DNA of 64,000 nucleotides from JAXMEQ01 sp046348225 (lineage in GTDB: Bacteria; Pseudomonadota; Gammaproteobacteria; Burkholderiales; Burkholderiaceae_C): contig JAXMEQ010000004.1 of NCBI GenBank assembly GCA_046348225.1, positions 1-64,000 on the forward strand, read 5' to 3'. The notes beneath the pieces were generated by a model that was not told the origin of the DNA, searched no databases, and saw nothing but the letters and a program-made list of their open reading frames with translations. Positions 7,961-15,598 of the stretch are shown here, one piece after another; positions within the stretch are counted from its first letter, which is position 1, and the number at the start of each line of letters is the position of its first letter. The position numbers and the translations under genes are program-made.

Positions 7961-10703
7961 CAAGCCGGTCGCCGCGCCGGGTGGCCTTCTGGCCAGGCGC
8001 GGGCTGCAGTTCGCAGCGCGGCGCCACAAAGCTCGCGTGCAGCGGCAGGTGCCCGTCAAAGCGCAGCTGCTGGGTGCCACCCGCGGTGTCCCACGACACC
8101 AGCTTTGCGTTCGCGGACTCCAGATAAAAACCGGCTTCAGCCCGCACCAACACTGCGTGAAGCGCTATTGATTTTGTAGCATGCAGGTAATCGCCCGACG
8201 CATGCCGGTGGTGCCCGGCGATGCCGTTGGCGGCGCTGAACACCGGCAGTGCACTGCCGGCATCAACCCGCCACTGCCGCAGCTGGCGGCCACCGCGCAG
8301 CTCCAGCCCTGCGTCGGTGCGGGCCACAGTGGCGCGCCGCCAGTCGAGCGTGCGTTCGATGTACTCGCTGGCATGCACCGGATGCAGCTGCTGCTGGCGC
8401 AGCTGCGCCTCGGCCCAGCCATAGACCTTGTGCAGCGACGCGATGCTGGCGCGCTTGCTGGCGATATAGGTGTGGTAATAGATGTTGACGGGCTTCAGGC
8501 GTCGCGGCGTGTCGGTCATCTCGAAGGTTTCGATCACGCGCTCGAAGCCGTAGAACGGGCCGGTCCAGTTGTTGGTGTAGACGTTCTCGTTCTGCATCGG
8601 CGCATAGACCTGGAACCAGTCGCCCTTCATCATGCCCAGCGGCCCCACCAGCGTGAGCGAGGGCTCGGCCTTGCTGATCCAGGTGTTGCCGCTGTTCATG
8701 TTCAGCAGCCCGGCCTGGTAGGCCAGGCGCACTGGCGTTTCCAGTGGCTGGGTGTCACCACTCCACAGCACCACGCGCGTCTGCTTGCCCGGCGGCGCCA
8801 GGGTGTTGATGTAGTCGCGCGCGCCGGTGATCTCGCGCGCAGCGTTGTACTGGTAGCCCGGAATGCGCAGCCCCATGGCGCGGCCCTCGCGCGCGCGGCC
8901 CAGCTCGGCGTCGGCCCAGAAGAAGGGGTGGCTGTAGGTGTGACTGGCCATCTCCACATGCGGCAGTGCAAAGATCTGCCGCGCGGTCTTCTCCATCAGC
9001 GGCGTCAGCGCGGCGTACAGGCCGCGCGCGCCGACTTCGCCTTCGATGATGGACACCGTGCTGGGCCAGCGGTAACGCTCGAGGAACTCCTTGAGCATGA
9101 CCTCGGAAGCGAGCGGTGTGCCCGGCAGCTCGGCCCGGCTGGGAAAGCCGTCCCCGTCCACATGCACCAGCAGCAGCCGGCGGCCGGTTTCGGTGGTGAC
9201 ATCCGGCACGGGGATGTCGCCGCGGCGCTTGAGCGCGGCGCGGAAGAACTCGATCGGGTTCACCGCCCAGCGCTCGCCGTTGTCCTGCGGCAGGTCCATC
9301 TTCCAGTAGCGGTCGGCCGCGAAACCGCCCCATGGCGTGATGGCGATCACGTCGGCGTCGCCGTTGGCCTGGCTGTGCACGCGCAGCCAGACCTCGCCCA
9401 TGCCGGGGCGCAGGGTCGACGGGGTGAAGCTGGTGACGTTGGGCTTGGGCTCGATCTCGAACCCCACATGGGGCGAGCGCTTGTCCAGCGTCAGGGGCGT
9501 GGTGATGCGCACCGTGGCGCCGATGTCCTTGCCAAACGCGTCCATCGCGGCGTCGCCGGGCAGCTCGCCCACAAACACCACCGGCACACCCTGGGTGCGC
9601 GCGTTGTCCAGCAGCTTCATGAGTGGCGCGGTTTCCTGGAACGCGCCGCGGTTGAACCAGGTCACCACCCCTGCGTAGCGCCCGGCCAGCACCTGCTGCG
9701 ACAGTTGGGCCATCTCGGCGGCGTTCACGTACACATAGCGTGCGTCCAGGCCGAGGTAGTTCAGCGGCATGGTGCCCACGCGGTGGATTTCATGGCTGGC
9801 CAGGTTGGCGTCATGGCCCGACTCGTCGTGGATGGCCAGCACCTGGCGTGGCAGCAGCTCGACCTGGCCCACGCCCAGCATGTCCAGCGCCGGGTTGGCC
9901 ACCCACGGGATGAAGCCCAGCGCCTTGATCTGCCGCGCAGTGTCGCGGGCCAGATCGCGCTGCGTGGGGGGCACGTAGTCGATGGCGATCACCGGCAGCT
10001 TGTACTCGTCGCGGCACCTGCGCAGCTGGGCCAGCAGCCAGTCGCGGTCAGCCGGTGGCACCTCGCGGTACTCCTGGCGGCCCGCGTCCCAGCCGCGGTA
10101 CAGCGACTCGGCCGCGACCGCCCAGGCCAGCGGGTGTACCTGCGGCAGCACCTCGAAACCGCGGTTGAAGATGAGTTTGGCGTCCGGGTAGGCGCGCTTG
10201 ATCTCGCGGATCAGCGATGCCAGCCCCGCCGCCTGGCGCTGCTGCGCCTCGGGTGTTTTGGCGACCAGGTTGAACGAGTCCAGCGTGTCGAGGAAGAACG
10301 CGCGAAAGCCCCGGTCCCACAGCGGCTTGATCACCTGCGCCAGGTAAAACGCGTTCCAGCCGGGCGCGGCCTGGTCCACCACCACCGAGCCCCAGGCGGT
10401 GTTCTCGCCCAGCCGCCACTCGGGCCGCAGCTGCGCGAAGTACGGCCGCGTGGGGTGAACCTCGCCGACTGAAATGTAGGCCGCCACCAGCGTGTCGGGG
10501 TTGAGCCGGTGCGCCCAGCCGTTCGCGCCCACATGGCCGGGCTCCACCACGGCCACATCGAACGCGCCCAGCGCCTCCCACGGGATGTCAGGGCCGTAGT
10601 AGAAGGAAAAACTGGTCGCAGCCCTCACTGGTACTGCGTGAGCCGCTATGAAAAACATAGCAACTGCCGCCACGAGCTGGCGCCACAGGCGGGGCAGGCT
10701 CAT
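7905..10703 (-). CDS. pelA: Pel periplasmic glycoside hydrolase/deacetylase PelA
   Basis: PelA (932 residues; P. aeruginosa about 948) partly deacetylates and trims Pel in the periplasm. After a signal peptide comes a TIM-barrel hydrolase domain containing AVAAESLYRGW, whose glutamate fits the catalytic position. A linker and a polysaccharide deacetylase domain follow, with the Asp motif HVDGDGF and the zinc-binding motif SHTYSHP. The ATG at 10703 overlaps the upstream ligase stop (ATGA). Two copies of a 57-bp dispersed element are built into this gene: one encodes the hydrophobic core and cleavage site of the signal peptide (10606-10661), the other lies near the C-terminus (8124-8180). Both are read in the same frame. 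Confidence 0.93.
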   Translation of the reverse strand: MSLPRLWRQLVAAVAMFFIAAHAVPVRAATSFSFYYGPDIPWEALGAFDVAVVEPGHVGANGWAHRLNPDTLVAAYISVGEVHPTRPYFAQLRPEWRLGENTAWGSVVVDQAAPGWNAFYLAQVIKPLWDRGFRAFFLDTLDSFNLVAKTPEAQQRQAAGLASLIREIKRAYPDAKLIFNRGFEVLPQVHPLAWAVAAESLYRGWDAGRQEYREVPPADRDWLLAQLRRCRDEYKLPVIAIDYVPPTQRDLARDTARQIKALGFIPWVANPALDMLGVGQVELLPRQVLAIHDESGHDANLASHEIHRVGTMPLNYLGLDARYVYVNAAEMAQLSQQVLAGRYAGVVTWFNRGAFQETAPLMKLLDNARTQGVPVVFVGELPGDAAMDAFGKDIGATVRITTPLTLDKRSPHVGFEIEPKPNVTSFTPSTLRPGMGEVWLRVHSQANGDADVIAITPWGGFAADRYWKMDLPQDNGERWAVNPIEFFRAALKRRGDIPVPDVTTETGRRLLLVHVDGDGFPSRAELPGTPLASEVMLKEFLERYRWPSTVSIIEGEVGARGLYAALTPLMEKTARQIFALPHVEMASHTYSHPFFWADAELGRAREGRAMGLRIPGYQYNAAREITGARDYINTLAPPGKQTRVVLWSGDTQPLETPVRLAYQAGLLNMNSGNTWISKAEPSLTLVGPLGMMKGDWFQVYAPMQNENVYTNNWTGPFYGFERVIETFEMTDTPRRLKPVNIYYHTYIASKRASIASLHKVYGWAEAQLRQQQLHPVHASEYIERTLDWRRATVARTDAGLELRGGRQLRQWRVDAGSALPVFSAANGIAGHHRHASGDYLHATKSIALHAVLVRAEAGFYLESANAKLVSWDTAGGTQQLRFDGHLPLHASFVAPRCELQPAPGQKATRRGDRLDVEASSLGPTLVVLRCAG
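8124..8180 (-). repeat. 57-bp dispersed palindromic element, copy A, inside pelA near the C-terminus
   Basis: On the minus strand the copy begins with a GCTAC...ATAGC stem-loop and continues through CACGCAGTG and GTGCGGGCTGAAGC to a T-rich end. It is translated in the pelA frame as ATKSIALHAVLVRAEAGFY. It is one of eight copies in the window and shares its reading frame with copy B at the other end of the same gene. Confidence 0.85.
10606..10661 (-). repeat. 57-bp dispersed palindromic element, copy B, forming the pelA signal peptide
   Basis: On the minus strand the perfect stem GCTATG/CATAGC is followed by GCTCACGCAGTA, GTGAGGGCTGCGACC and a T-rich end. The pelA frame reads it as AMFFIAAHAVPVRAATSFS, so the element supplies the hydrophobic core and the predicted signal peptidase site (VRA, then AT) of the exported protein. 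Confidence 0.87.
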
Positions 10704-12178
10704 TGCACCGCCTTCAGCAGCAGCGACTTCTGCACCTTGCCCAGCGCCGTCTTGGGCAGCGCGTCCAGCGTGACGTAGCGGCGCGGCAGCTTGTAGCGGG
10801 CCACGCGCTGCTGCAGATGGCCCTGCAGCGCTTCGGTGTCGAGCCGGCAGCCGGGCCGCGGCACCACGGCCGCCACCACCGCCTCGCCCCAGCGCGCGTC
10901 GGCCACGCCCAGCACAGCGCATTCCGCCACGTCCGGGTGGGCGGCGAGCGCGTTCTCGATTTCTGCCGGGTAGATGTTTTCACCACCCGAGATGATCATG
11001 TCCTTGGCGCGGCCGACCACGCTGTAGCTGCCATCGGCGGCCTGGCGTGCCAGGTCACCGCTGTGGAACCAGCCTTCCGCGTCCACCGCCGGTCGCTGCG
11101 GCCAGTAGTGCTGCACCACGTTGGGCCCGCGCACCAGCAGCTCGCCCACACCATCAACCGGGTTGCCCAGCCGCACCTGCACGCCGGGCGCAGGCCAGCC
11201 GCACGAACCCGGGTGGGTGAGCGCATGCCGCTCGTCCAGCGCGATGGAAAAAGGCCCGGTTTCGGTGGCGCCATACACATTGCACACCGGCAGGCCGCGC
11301 GCGTGGAAGGCATCCACCAGCGCCTGCGGCAGTGTGCTGGAGCCGGCCCACACCGCCCGCAGCGACGACAGGTCGGCGCTGGCCCAGCCCGGGTGGTCCA
11401 GCAGCGCCTTCATGACGGCCGGCACCAGCAACGTCAGCGTGGGCCGGTCTTGCATGAAGCTGGCCAGCGTGGCGGCGGCGTCGAACCGCGCGTGCAGCAC
11501 CACCTGCGCCCCGGCGGACAGCGCAGGCAGCGTCTGGATGCACAGGCCGCCCACATGGAACAGCGGCAGCACCGTGACCACCGTGTCGGCCGGCGTGAGG
11601 CGCTGCACGGCCGCCGCAATCGCCATGTTGGCCCGCAGGCTGAGCTGGGTGTGCACGGCGCCTTTGGGCGCGCCGGTGGTGCCCGAGGTGTAGACCAGCA
11701 GCACCGGGCGCGTTTCGTCGTCGCCCGCAGCGGGTGCGTCGGCCGCGTTGCCGTCCAGGGCCTGCACCGCATGGGCCGCGAGGCCGTGGCGCTGCGCCAG
11801 CGCCTGTGCCGCGTCCTGCCAGTGTGCGTCGTGCAGCACCCAGCGCGGCGTGCAGTCGGCCAGCACCGCGTCCCACTCGGGTGGCGCGAGCCGGAAGTTC
11901 AGCGGCACCAGGACCGCGCCCACCTGCGCCAGCGCCAGCAGCAGCGCAACCTGATCGGCATGGTTCAGGCCCAGCCAGGCCACCCGGTCACCCGCCACCA
12001 CACCCTGCTGGTGCAGCCAGGCGGCCAGCGCCAGTTGCCGCTGATGCAGGCTGGCATAGCGAATCGAGCGGCCTTCAAAGCGCAGTGCAATGGCACCGGG
12101 GTGCCGGGCCGCGTGGTACGCGGCCAGGTCCGTCAGGCGCGCGGGCACCGGCACAGGAAGAGCTTGCAGGACAGCCAT
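10700..12178 (-). CDS. class I adenylate-forming (acyl-CoA synthetase-like) enzyme
   Basis: A 492-residue member of the AMP-forming acyl/aryl-CoA synthetase family, which activates a carboxylate as acyl-AMP and then as a CoA thioester. Family motifs are present: the P-loop LLVYTSGTTGAPKG, NVYGATETGPFS, the hinge GWFHSGDLA with VVGRAKDMIISGGENIYP, and the C-terminal catalytic lysine in PKTALGKVQK. It is fused by a 4-bp ATGA overlap to pelA and starts the minus-strand operon, with a 101-bp divergent gap to the response regulator at 12280. The substrate cannot be read from sequence; a medium- or long-chain fatty acid or an aromatic acid is possible. Such a gene is not part of the canonical pelABCDEFG set. 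Confidence 0.88.
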   Translation of the reverse strand: MAVLQALPVPVPARLTDLAAYHAARHPGAIALRFEGRSIRYASLHQRQLALAAWLHQQGVVAGDRVAWLGLNHADQVALLLALAQVGAVLVPLNFRLAPPEWDAVLADCTPRWVLHDAHWQDAAQALAQRHGLAAHAVQALDGNAADAPAAGDDETRPVLLVYTSGTTGAPKGAVHTQLSLRANMAIAAAVQRLTPADTVVTVLPLFHVGGLCIQTLPALSAGAQVVLHARFDAAATLASFMQDRPTLTLLVPAVMKALLDHPGWASADLSSLRAVWAGSSTLPQALVDAFHARGLPVCNVYGATETGPFSIALDERHALTHPGSCGWPAPGVQVRLGNPVDGVGELLVRGPNVVQHYWPQRPAVDAEGWFHSGDLARQAADGSYSVVGRAKDMIISGGENIYPAEIENALAAHPDVAECAVLGVADARWGEAVVAAVVPRPGCRLDTEALQGHLQQRVARYKLPRRYVTLDALPKTALGKVQKSLLLKAVQ

Positions 12179-12279
12179 TTACCTAACTTTACCGTTGCTT
12201 CAACCGTGTTTGGGGGCAATCGCCGAGTATCGGCTGTCCGGCGCCCCACGGGGCGGATGCCAGTCATTAACATCGCGCC

Positions 12280-12993
12280 ATGCAACACATTCTGATGATC
12301 GAAGACGACACGCGGCTCGCGCAGATGGTCGGCGAGTACCTGGGGCAGTCGGGCTTCGGGTTCAGCCATGCCGGCGATGCGCGCAGCGGCCTGGCGCGGC
12401 TGCAGGAGCCGGGCACCGGCCCGGCGCCGGACCTGGTGATCCTCGACCTGATGCTGCCAGACATGGATGGCCTGGAGGTGTGCCGCCGGGTGCGCGCCCT
12501 GGCGTCGGAGGTGGCCAAGGTGCCGGTGCTGATGCTCACCGCCAAGGGCGACCCGATGGACCGCATCGTGGGCCTGGAGCTCGGCGCCGACGATTACCTG
12601 CCCAAGCCGTTCGAACCGCGCGAGTTGCTGGCGCGCATCCGCGCCGTGCTGCGCCGCCGTGGCGAAGGCGCGGCACCGGCCGCCAAGGTGCTGCGCTTTG
12701 GCACGCTGGAGATCGATCGCGACGCCCGTTCCGTGACGGTGGCGGGCCAGCCCTGCGAGCTCACGTCCTACCAGTTTGACCTGCTGATTGCGCTGGCCGA
12801 ACGCGCCGGCCGCGTGCTCACGCGCGACCAGATCATGGAGGCCGTGCGCGGCCGCGAGCTGGAAGCGTTCGACCGCTCGATCGACGTGCACATGGGCCGT
12901 ATCCGTGCGGCCATCGAGGCCGACCCGAAGAACCCCAAGCGCATCGTCACGGTGCGTGGCGTGGGCTACGTCTTCGCCAAGCAGCAGGACTAG
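12280..12993 (+). CDS. OmpR-family response regulator
   Basis: A 237-residue two-domain regulator. The receiver domain (about 1-120) has the acidic pair EDD, the phosphoacceptor aspartate in LVILDLMLPDMDG, the switch threonine in LMLTAKG and the lysine in DYLPKPF. The C-terminal winged helix (about 140-235) ends with the typical IVTVRGVGYVF. It is most like the RstA/OmpR group. It pairs with the kinase at 13097, from which it is separated by a palindromic repeat element. Divergent transcription from the ligase-pel operon suggests a possible role in its control, but that is inference only. Confidence 0.92.
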   Translation: MQHILMIEDDTRLAQMVGEYLGQSGFGFSHAGDARSGLARLQEPGTGPAPDLVILDLMLPDMDGLEVCRRVRALASEVAKVPVLMLTAKGDPMDRIVGLELGADDYLPKPFEPRELLARIRAVLRRRGEGAAPAAKVLRFGTLEIDRDARSVTVAGQPCELTSYQFDLLIALAERAGRVLTRDQIMEAVRGRELEAFDRSIDVHMGRIRAAIEADPKNPKRIVTVRGVGYVFAKQQD

Positions 12994-13096
12994 AAATGAC
13001 ACCGCCCCGAAGCGCCTTCGGCGCCTCCCCCTCAAGGGGGCGCCACCAGCAGCCCGGCAAAGCCGGCTCTGCGGTGGCACCCGCAAAGGCCCGCTG
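12994..13096 (+). repeat. palindromic intergenic element between response regulator and kinase
   Basis: The 103-bp spacer inside the two-component operon is made of short hairpins: GCGCCTTCGGCGC, CCCCCTCAAGGGGG and CCGGCAAAGCCGG. The last is enclosed by GCCACC...GGTGGC-type arms. It differs in sequence from the 57-bp element family. It may tune kinase expression relative to the regulator by RNA structure. It resembles interspersed elements I recall from Comamonadaceae genomes, but no second copy lies in this window. Confidence 0.6.
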
Positions 13097-14287
13097 ATGC
13101 CCGCTTTCCGTTTTCGGCCTTTTGCGCTTCCGCTGTACCTGCGCATCTGGCTGGCCGTGGTCGCGGCCGTGGCGGTGCTGACACTGGTGCTGGGCTGGCT
13201 GTGGAGCATCAACGCCGACCCGCCCACGGCGCGCGAGATCTTCCTGCGCGACGAGGCCGGCCAGGTGCTGGGCCACGCCAATGCGCCACCCGTTCGCATT
13301 CCGGGGCGCGGCGTCGAATTCCAGGTGCCCATGGCCGATGGCCGGCAGGTGTACGTGCACATCCCGCCGCGGCCGCGCCGGCCGGGCGAAGCACCGCCAC
13401 CCCGGCCCTGGTTCGGCGGGCCGCAGGGGCTGCTGTGGATCATGGGCATTGCAGCGCTGGCTGTGGCCATTGGCACCTGGCCCATCGTGCGGCGCCTGAC
13501 ACAGCGGCTGGAGAACCTGCGCCAGGGCGTGGAGCGCTGGGGCGATGGTGACCTGTCCACCCGCGTCAATGCCACCGGCAACGACGAGGTGGCGTTCCTC
13601 GCCAGACGCTTCAACGGTGCCGCCGAGCGCGTGCAGACCCTGGTGCAGACGCACAAGTCGCTGCTGGCCAATGCTTCGCACGAGCTGCGCTCGCCGCTCA
13701 CCCGCATCCGCATGGGGCTGGAGCTGATGGGCTCGCAGCCCACGCCGGCGTTCCGCGACGAGATCTCGCGCAACATCGCCGAGCTTGACCAGCTGATTGA
13801 TGAAATCCTGCTGGCCAGCCGGCTGGACGCCAAAGAAACGGACATGGGCACGGTGGAGTCGGTGGACCTGACCGGCCTGGTGGCCGAGGAATGCGCACGC
13901 ACCGACGCCGAGCTGGACGTGGACGCCGCCGGCGCGGGTGTGGTGATCCAGGGCGTGCCCAAACTGCTGCGCCGCCTCGTGCGCAACCTGCTGGAGAATG
14001 CGCGCCGCTATGGCGACGGCGCGGTGCGCGTGACGGTGCGCCGCAACGCGGGCCGCGCCGTGCTGCGCGTGAGCGACCACGGGCCGGGCGTACCCGAAGC
14101 CGAGCGCGAGCGCATCTTCGAGCCCTTTTACCGGCTGCACGGTGCCAGCGAACGCGAAGGCGGCGTGGGCCTGGGGCTGGCGCTGGTGCGCTCGATCACG
14201 CAACGGCATGGCGGCACAGTGCATTGCGAAGACGCACCGGGCGGCGGCGCCTGCTTTGTCGTCACGCTGCCGTGCAACCAGTTGTAA
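13097..14287 (+). CDS. sensor histidine kinase
   Basis: A 396-residue membrane kinase. The first membrane helix is at about residues 15-36 and is followed by a short, proline-rich periplasmic segment (about 40-115). The second helix is near LLWIMGIAALAVAIGTW. A HAMP domain, the H-box ASHELRSPLTRIR, the N-box LLENARRYGDG and the G-boxes DHGPGVPE and GVGLGLALV complete the kinase core. The ATG at 13097 is chosen because upstream sequence in this frame is the response-regulator gene and the palindromic spacer. It works with the regulator at 12280. The periplasmic domain is too small and low-complexity to reveal a ligand. Confidence 0.9.
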   Translation: MPAFRFRPFALPLYLRIWLAVVAAVAVLTLVLGWLWSINADPPTAREIFLRDEAGQVLGHANAPPVRIPGRGVEFQVPMADGRQVYVHIPPRPRRPGEAPPPRPWFGGPQGLLWIMGIAALAVAIGTWPIVRRLTQRLENLRQGVERWGDGDLSTRVNATGNDEVAFLARRFNGAAERVQTLVQTHKSLLANASHELRSPLTRIRMGLELMGSQPTPAFRDEISRNIAELDQLIDEILLASRLDAKETDMGTVESVDLTGLVAEECARTDAELDVDAAGAGVVIQGVPKLLRRLVRNLLENARRYGDGAVRVTVRRNAGRAVLRVSDHGPGVPEAERERIFEPFYRLHGASEREGGVGLGLALVRSITQRHGGTVHCEDAPGGGACFVVTLPCNQL

Positions 14288-14562
14288 ACGGGGGTAATAA
14301 AGTTATTGGCGGCTGCGCAACGTGGCAAAAGTCACGCATATTTGGCGCAGGAAACGGGTTGCAGGCGGCTTTCTCCCACAAATGGGGGATGCGCGAAATC
14401 GCCACAGCCCCTAAAGTTCATCCATCTGCTGTCACAGACATTCAAGGCGAGAACAAAGCAACAGCCTTCCGGGATCTCACGGTCTCCCAACGACGTCCTT
14501 CCAAGGACTTTACACAGCCACCGCGAGGTGGCTGTTTTTTTGGCTGTCGCACAATCGGACGC
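14288..14562 (+). other. intergenic region, possible small RNA ending at a strong terminator
   Basis: This 275-bp gap is too long for a simple spacer in such compact DNA. It carries the hairpin GTCCTTCCAAGGAC (14495-14508) and ends in a textbook terminator (14514-14541). The terminator lies about 230 bp past the kinase stop, so either the kinase mRNA has a long 3' UTR or a separate small RNA of about 100-150 nt is made here. No convincing -35/-10 pair or Rfam family was recognised. Confidence 0.3.
14514..14541 (+). terminator. rho-independent terminator
   Basis: A perfect 9-bp stem (ACAGCCACC / GGTGGCTGT) with a GCGA tetraloop is followed directly by seven T residues. It lies 22 bp before the start of the nitronate monooxygenase gene, so it ends transcripts arriving from the two-component operon or from a small RNA upstream. 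Confidence 0.9.
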
Positions 14563-15558
14563 ATGGACGCGACTGCCCCCAACCCCTTTTGCGCCCGCTT
14601 CGGGCTGACCACCCCCATCGCGCTGGCCCCCATGGCACTGGCGACCGGCGGCGCCCTGGCCGCGGCCTGCGCCCGCGCCGGCGCACTGGGCCTGCTGGGC
14701 GGTGGCTATGGCGACCTGGCCTGGACCCAGCGCGAGTACACGCTGGCGCTGCCGTCGGCCGACACCGGCCGGCTGGGCGTGGGGTTCATCACCTGGAAGC
14801 TGGACGAAGACGCCTCGGCGCTGGACTGGGTGCTGCAGCACCGGCCGCGTGCGGTGATGCTGAGCTTTGGCGACCCGCGGCCCTATGCCGCCCGCATTGC
14901 CGCCGCCGGCGCGGCGCTCATTTGCCAGGTGCAGCAGCTGGCACAAGTGCCCCAGGCCATCGAAGCCGGTGCGCAGGTGGTGGTGGCGCAGGGCGGCGAG
15001 GCCGGCGGCCATGGTGCCGACGCGCTGAACGGTCGCGCCACCTTCACACTGGTGCCCGAGCTGGCCGACTGGCTGGCCGCCCATGCGCCCGGCACACTGT
15101 TGCTGGCCGCCGGGGGTGTGGCCGATGGGCGCACCCTGGCCGCTGCGCGGCTGCTGGGTGCCGACGGCGCGCTGGTGGGCTCGCGCCTGTGGGCCACGCA
15201 AGAGAGCCTGGCCGCCGCCGGTGCCAAGGCCCAGGCGCTGCAGACATCGGGCGACGGCACAGCGCGCAGCGCGGTGTTTGACATCCTGCGGCGCAAGAAC
15301 TGGCCCGCGCCGTATGACTTCCGCGCCATCCGCAACGACCTGCACCGGCAGTGGGAAAGCCGCCTCGATGCGCTGCGGGCCAGCCCCGAGGCGGCGCGGG
15401 CCGACTACGACGCGGGGGTGAAGGCCGGCGATTTCCGCCGCGCGCACGCCACCGTGGGCGAGGCCGTGGGCCTGATCCATGACCTGCCGCCGGCCGCCGA
15501 CGTGATTGCGCGCATGACCGCTGACGCCACCCGGTTTCTGGGAAAAACCAGCCTCTAG
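14563..15558 (+). CDS. nitronate monooxygenase / NAD(P)H-dependent flavin oxidoreductase
   Basis: A 331-residue FMN-binding TIM-barrel protein of the 2-nitropropane dioxygenase family, which oxidises alkyl nitronates with O2. Motifs seen are PIALAPMALATGGALAAACA at the N-terminus, QGGEAGGHG in the middle (phosphate binding and catalytic histidine region) and LLAAGGVADGRTLAAARLLG near the FMN phosphate site. The ATG at 14563 directly follows the terminator; longer frames run through the terminator and the kinase gene. The last codons and the TAG stop abut a 57-bp dispersed repeat that also forms the end of the convergent waaF gene. The physiological substrate is unknown. Confidence 0.85.
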   Translation: MDATAPNPFCARFGLTTPIALAPMALATGGALAAACARAGALGLLGGGYGDLAWTQREYTLALPSADTGRLGVGFITWKLDEDASALDWVLQHRPRAVMLSFGDPRPYAARIAAAGAALICQVQQLAQVPQAIEAGAQVVVAQGGEAGGHGADALNGRATFTLVPELADWLAAHAPGTLLLAAGGVADGRTLAAARLLGADGALVGSRLWATQESLAAAGAKAQALQTSGDGTARSAVFDILRRKNWPAPYDFRAIRNDLHRQWESRLDALRASPEAARADYDAGVKAGDFRRAHATVGEAVGLIHDLPPAADVIARMTADATRFLGKTSL

Positions 15559-15598
15559 CCCGCACGGATACTGCGTGAGGCGCTACAAACTTTGTAGC
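15541..15598 (-). repeat. 57-bp dispersed palindromic element, copy C, at convergent gene ends
   Basis: The minus-strand stem GCTACAAAGTTTGTAGC is followed by GCCTCACGCAGTA and GTGCGGGCTAGAGGC. The copy spans the last codons of the nitronate monooxygenase gene on the plus strand. It also supplies the last residues and the TAG stop codon of waaF (15583-15585) on the minus strand. Its element frame reads ATKFVAPHAVSVRARGWFF. The hairpin may also act on transcription between the two converging genes. Confidence 0.85.

Noticed and set aside
4952..8179. A 1075-codon plus-strand open frame across pelB
   Set aside because: It is the antisense shadow of pelB and pelA in GC-rich DNA; it is rich in Arg, Gln, His and Ala with no domain, and the minus strand carries a complete pel operon.
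12133..13986. A 617-codon minus-strand frame across the two-component genes
   Set aside because: Low-complexity Arg/Ser/Thr-rich antisense of a clear response regulator and histidine kinase pair.
14400..14460. A sigma-28 promoter suggested by CCTAAAGTTC
   Set aside because: The downstream half (GCCGATAA-like) is missing at the needed spacing.
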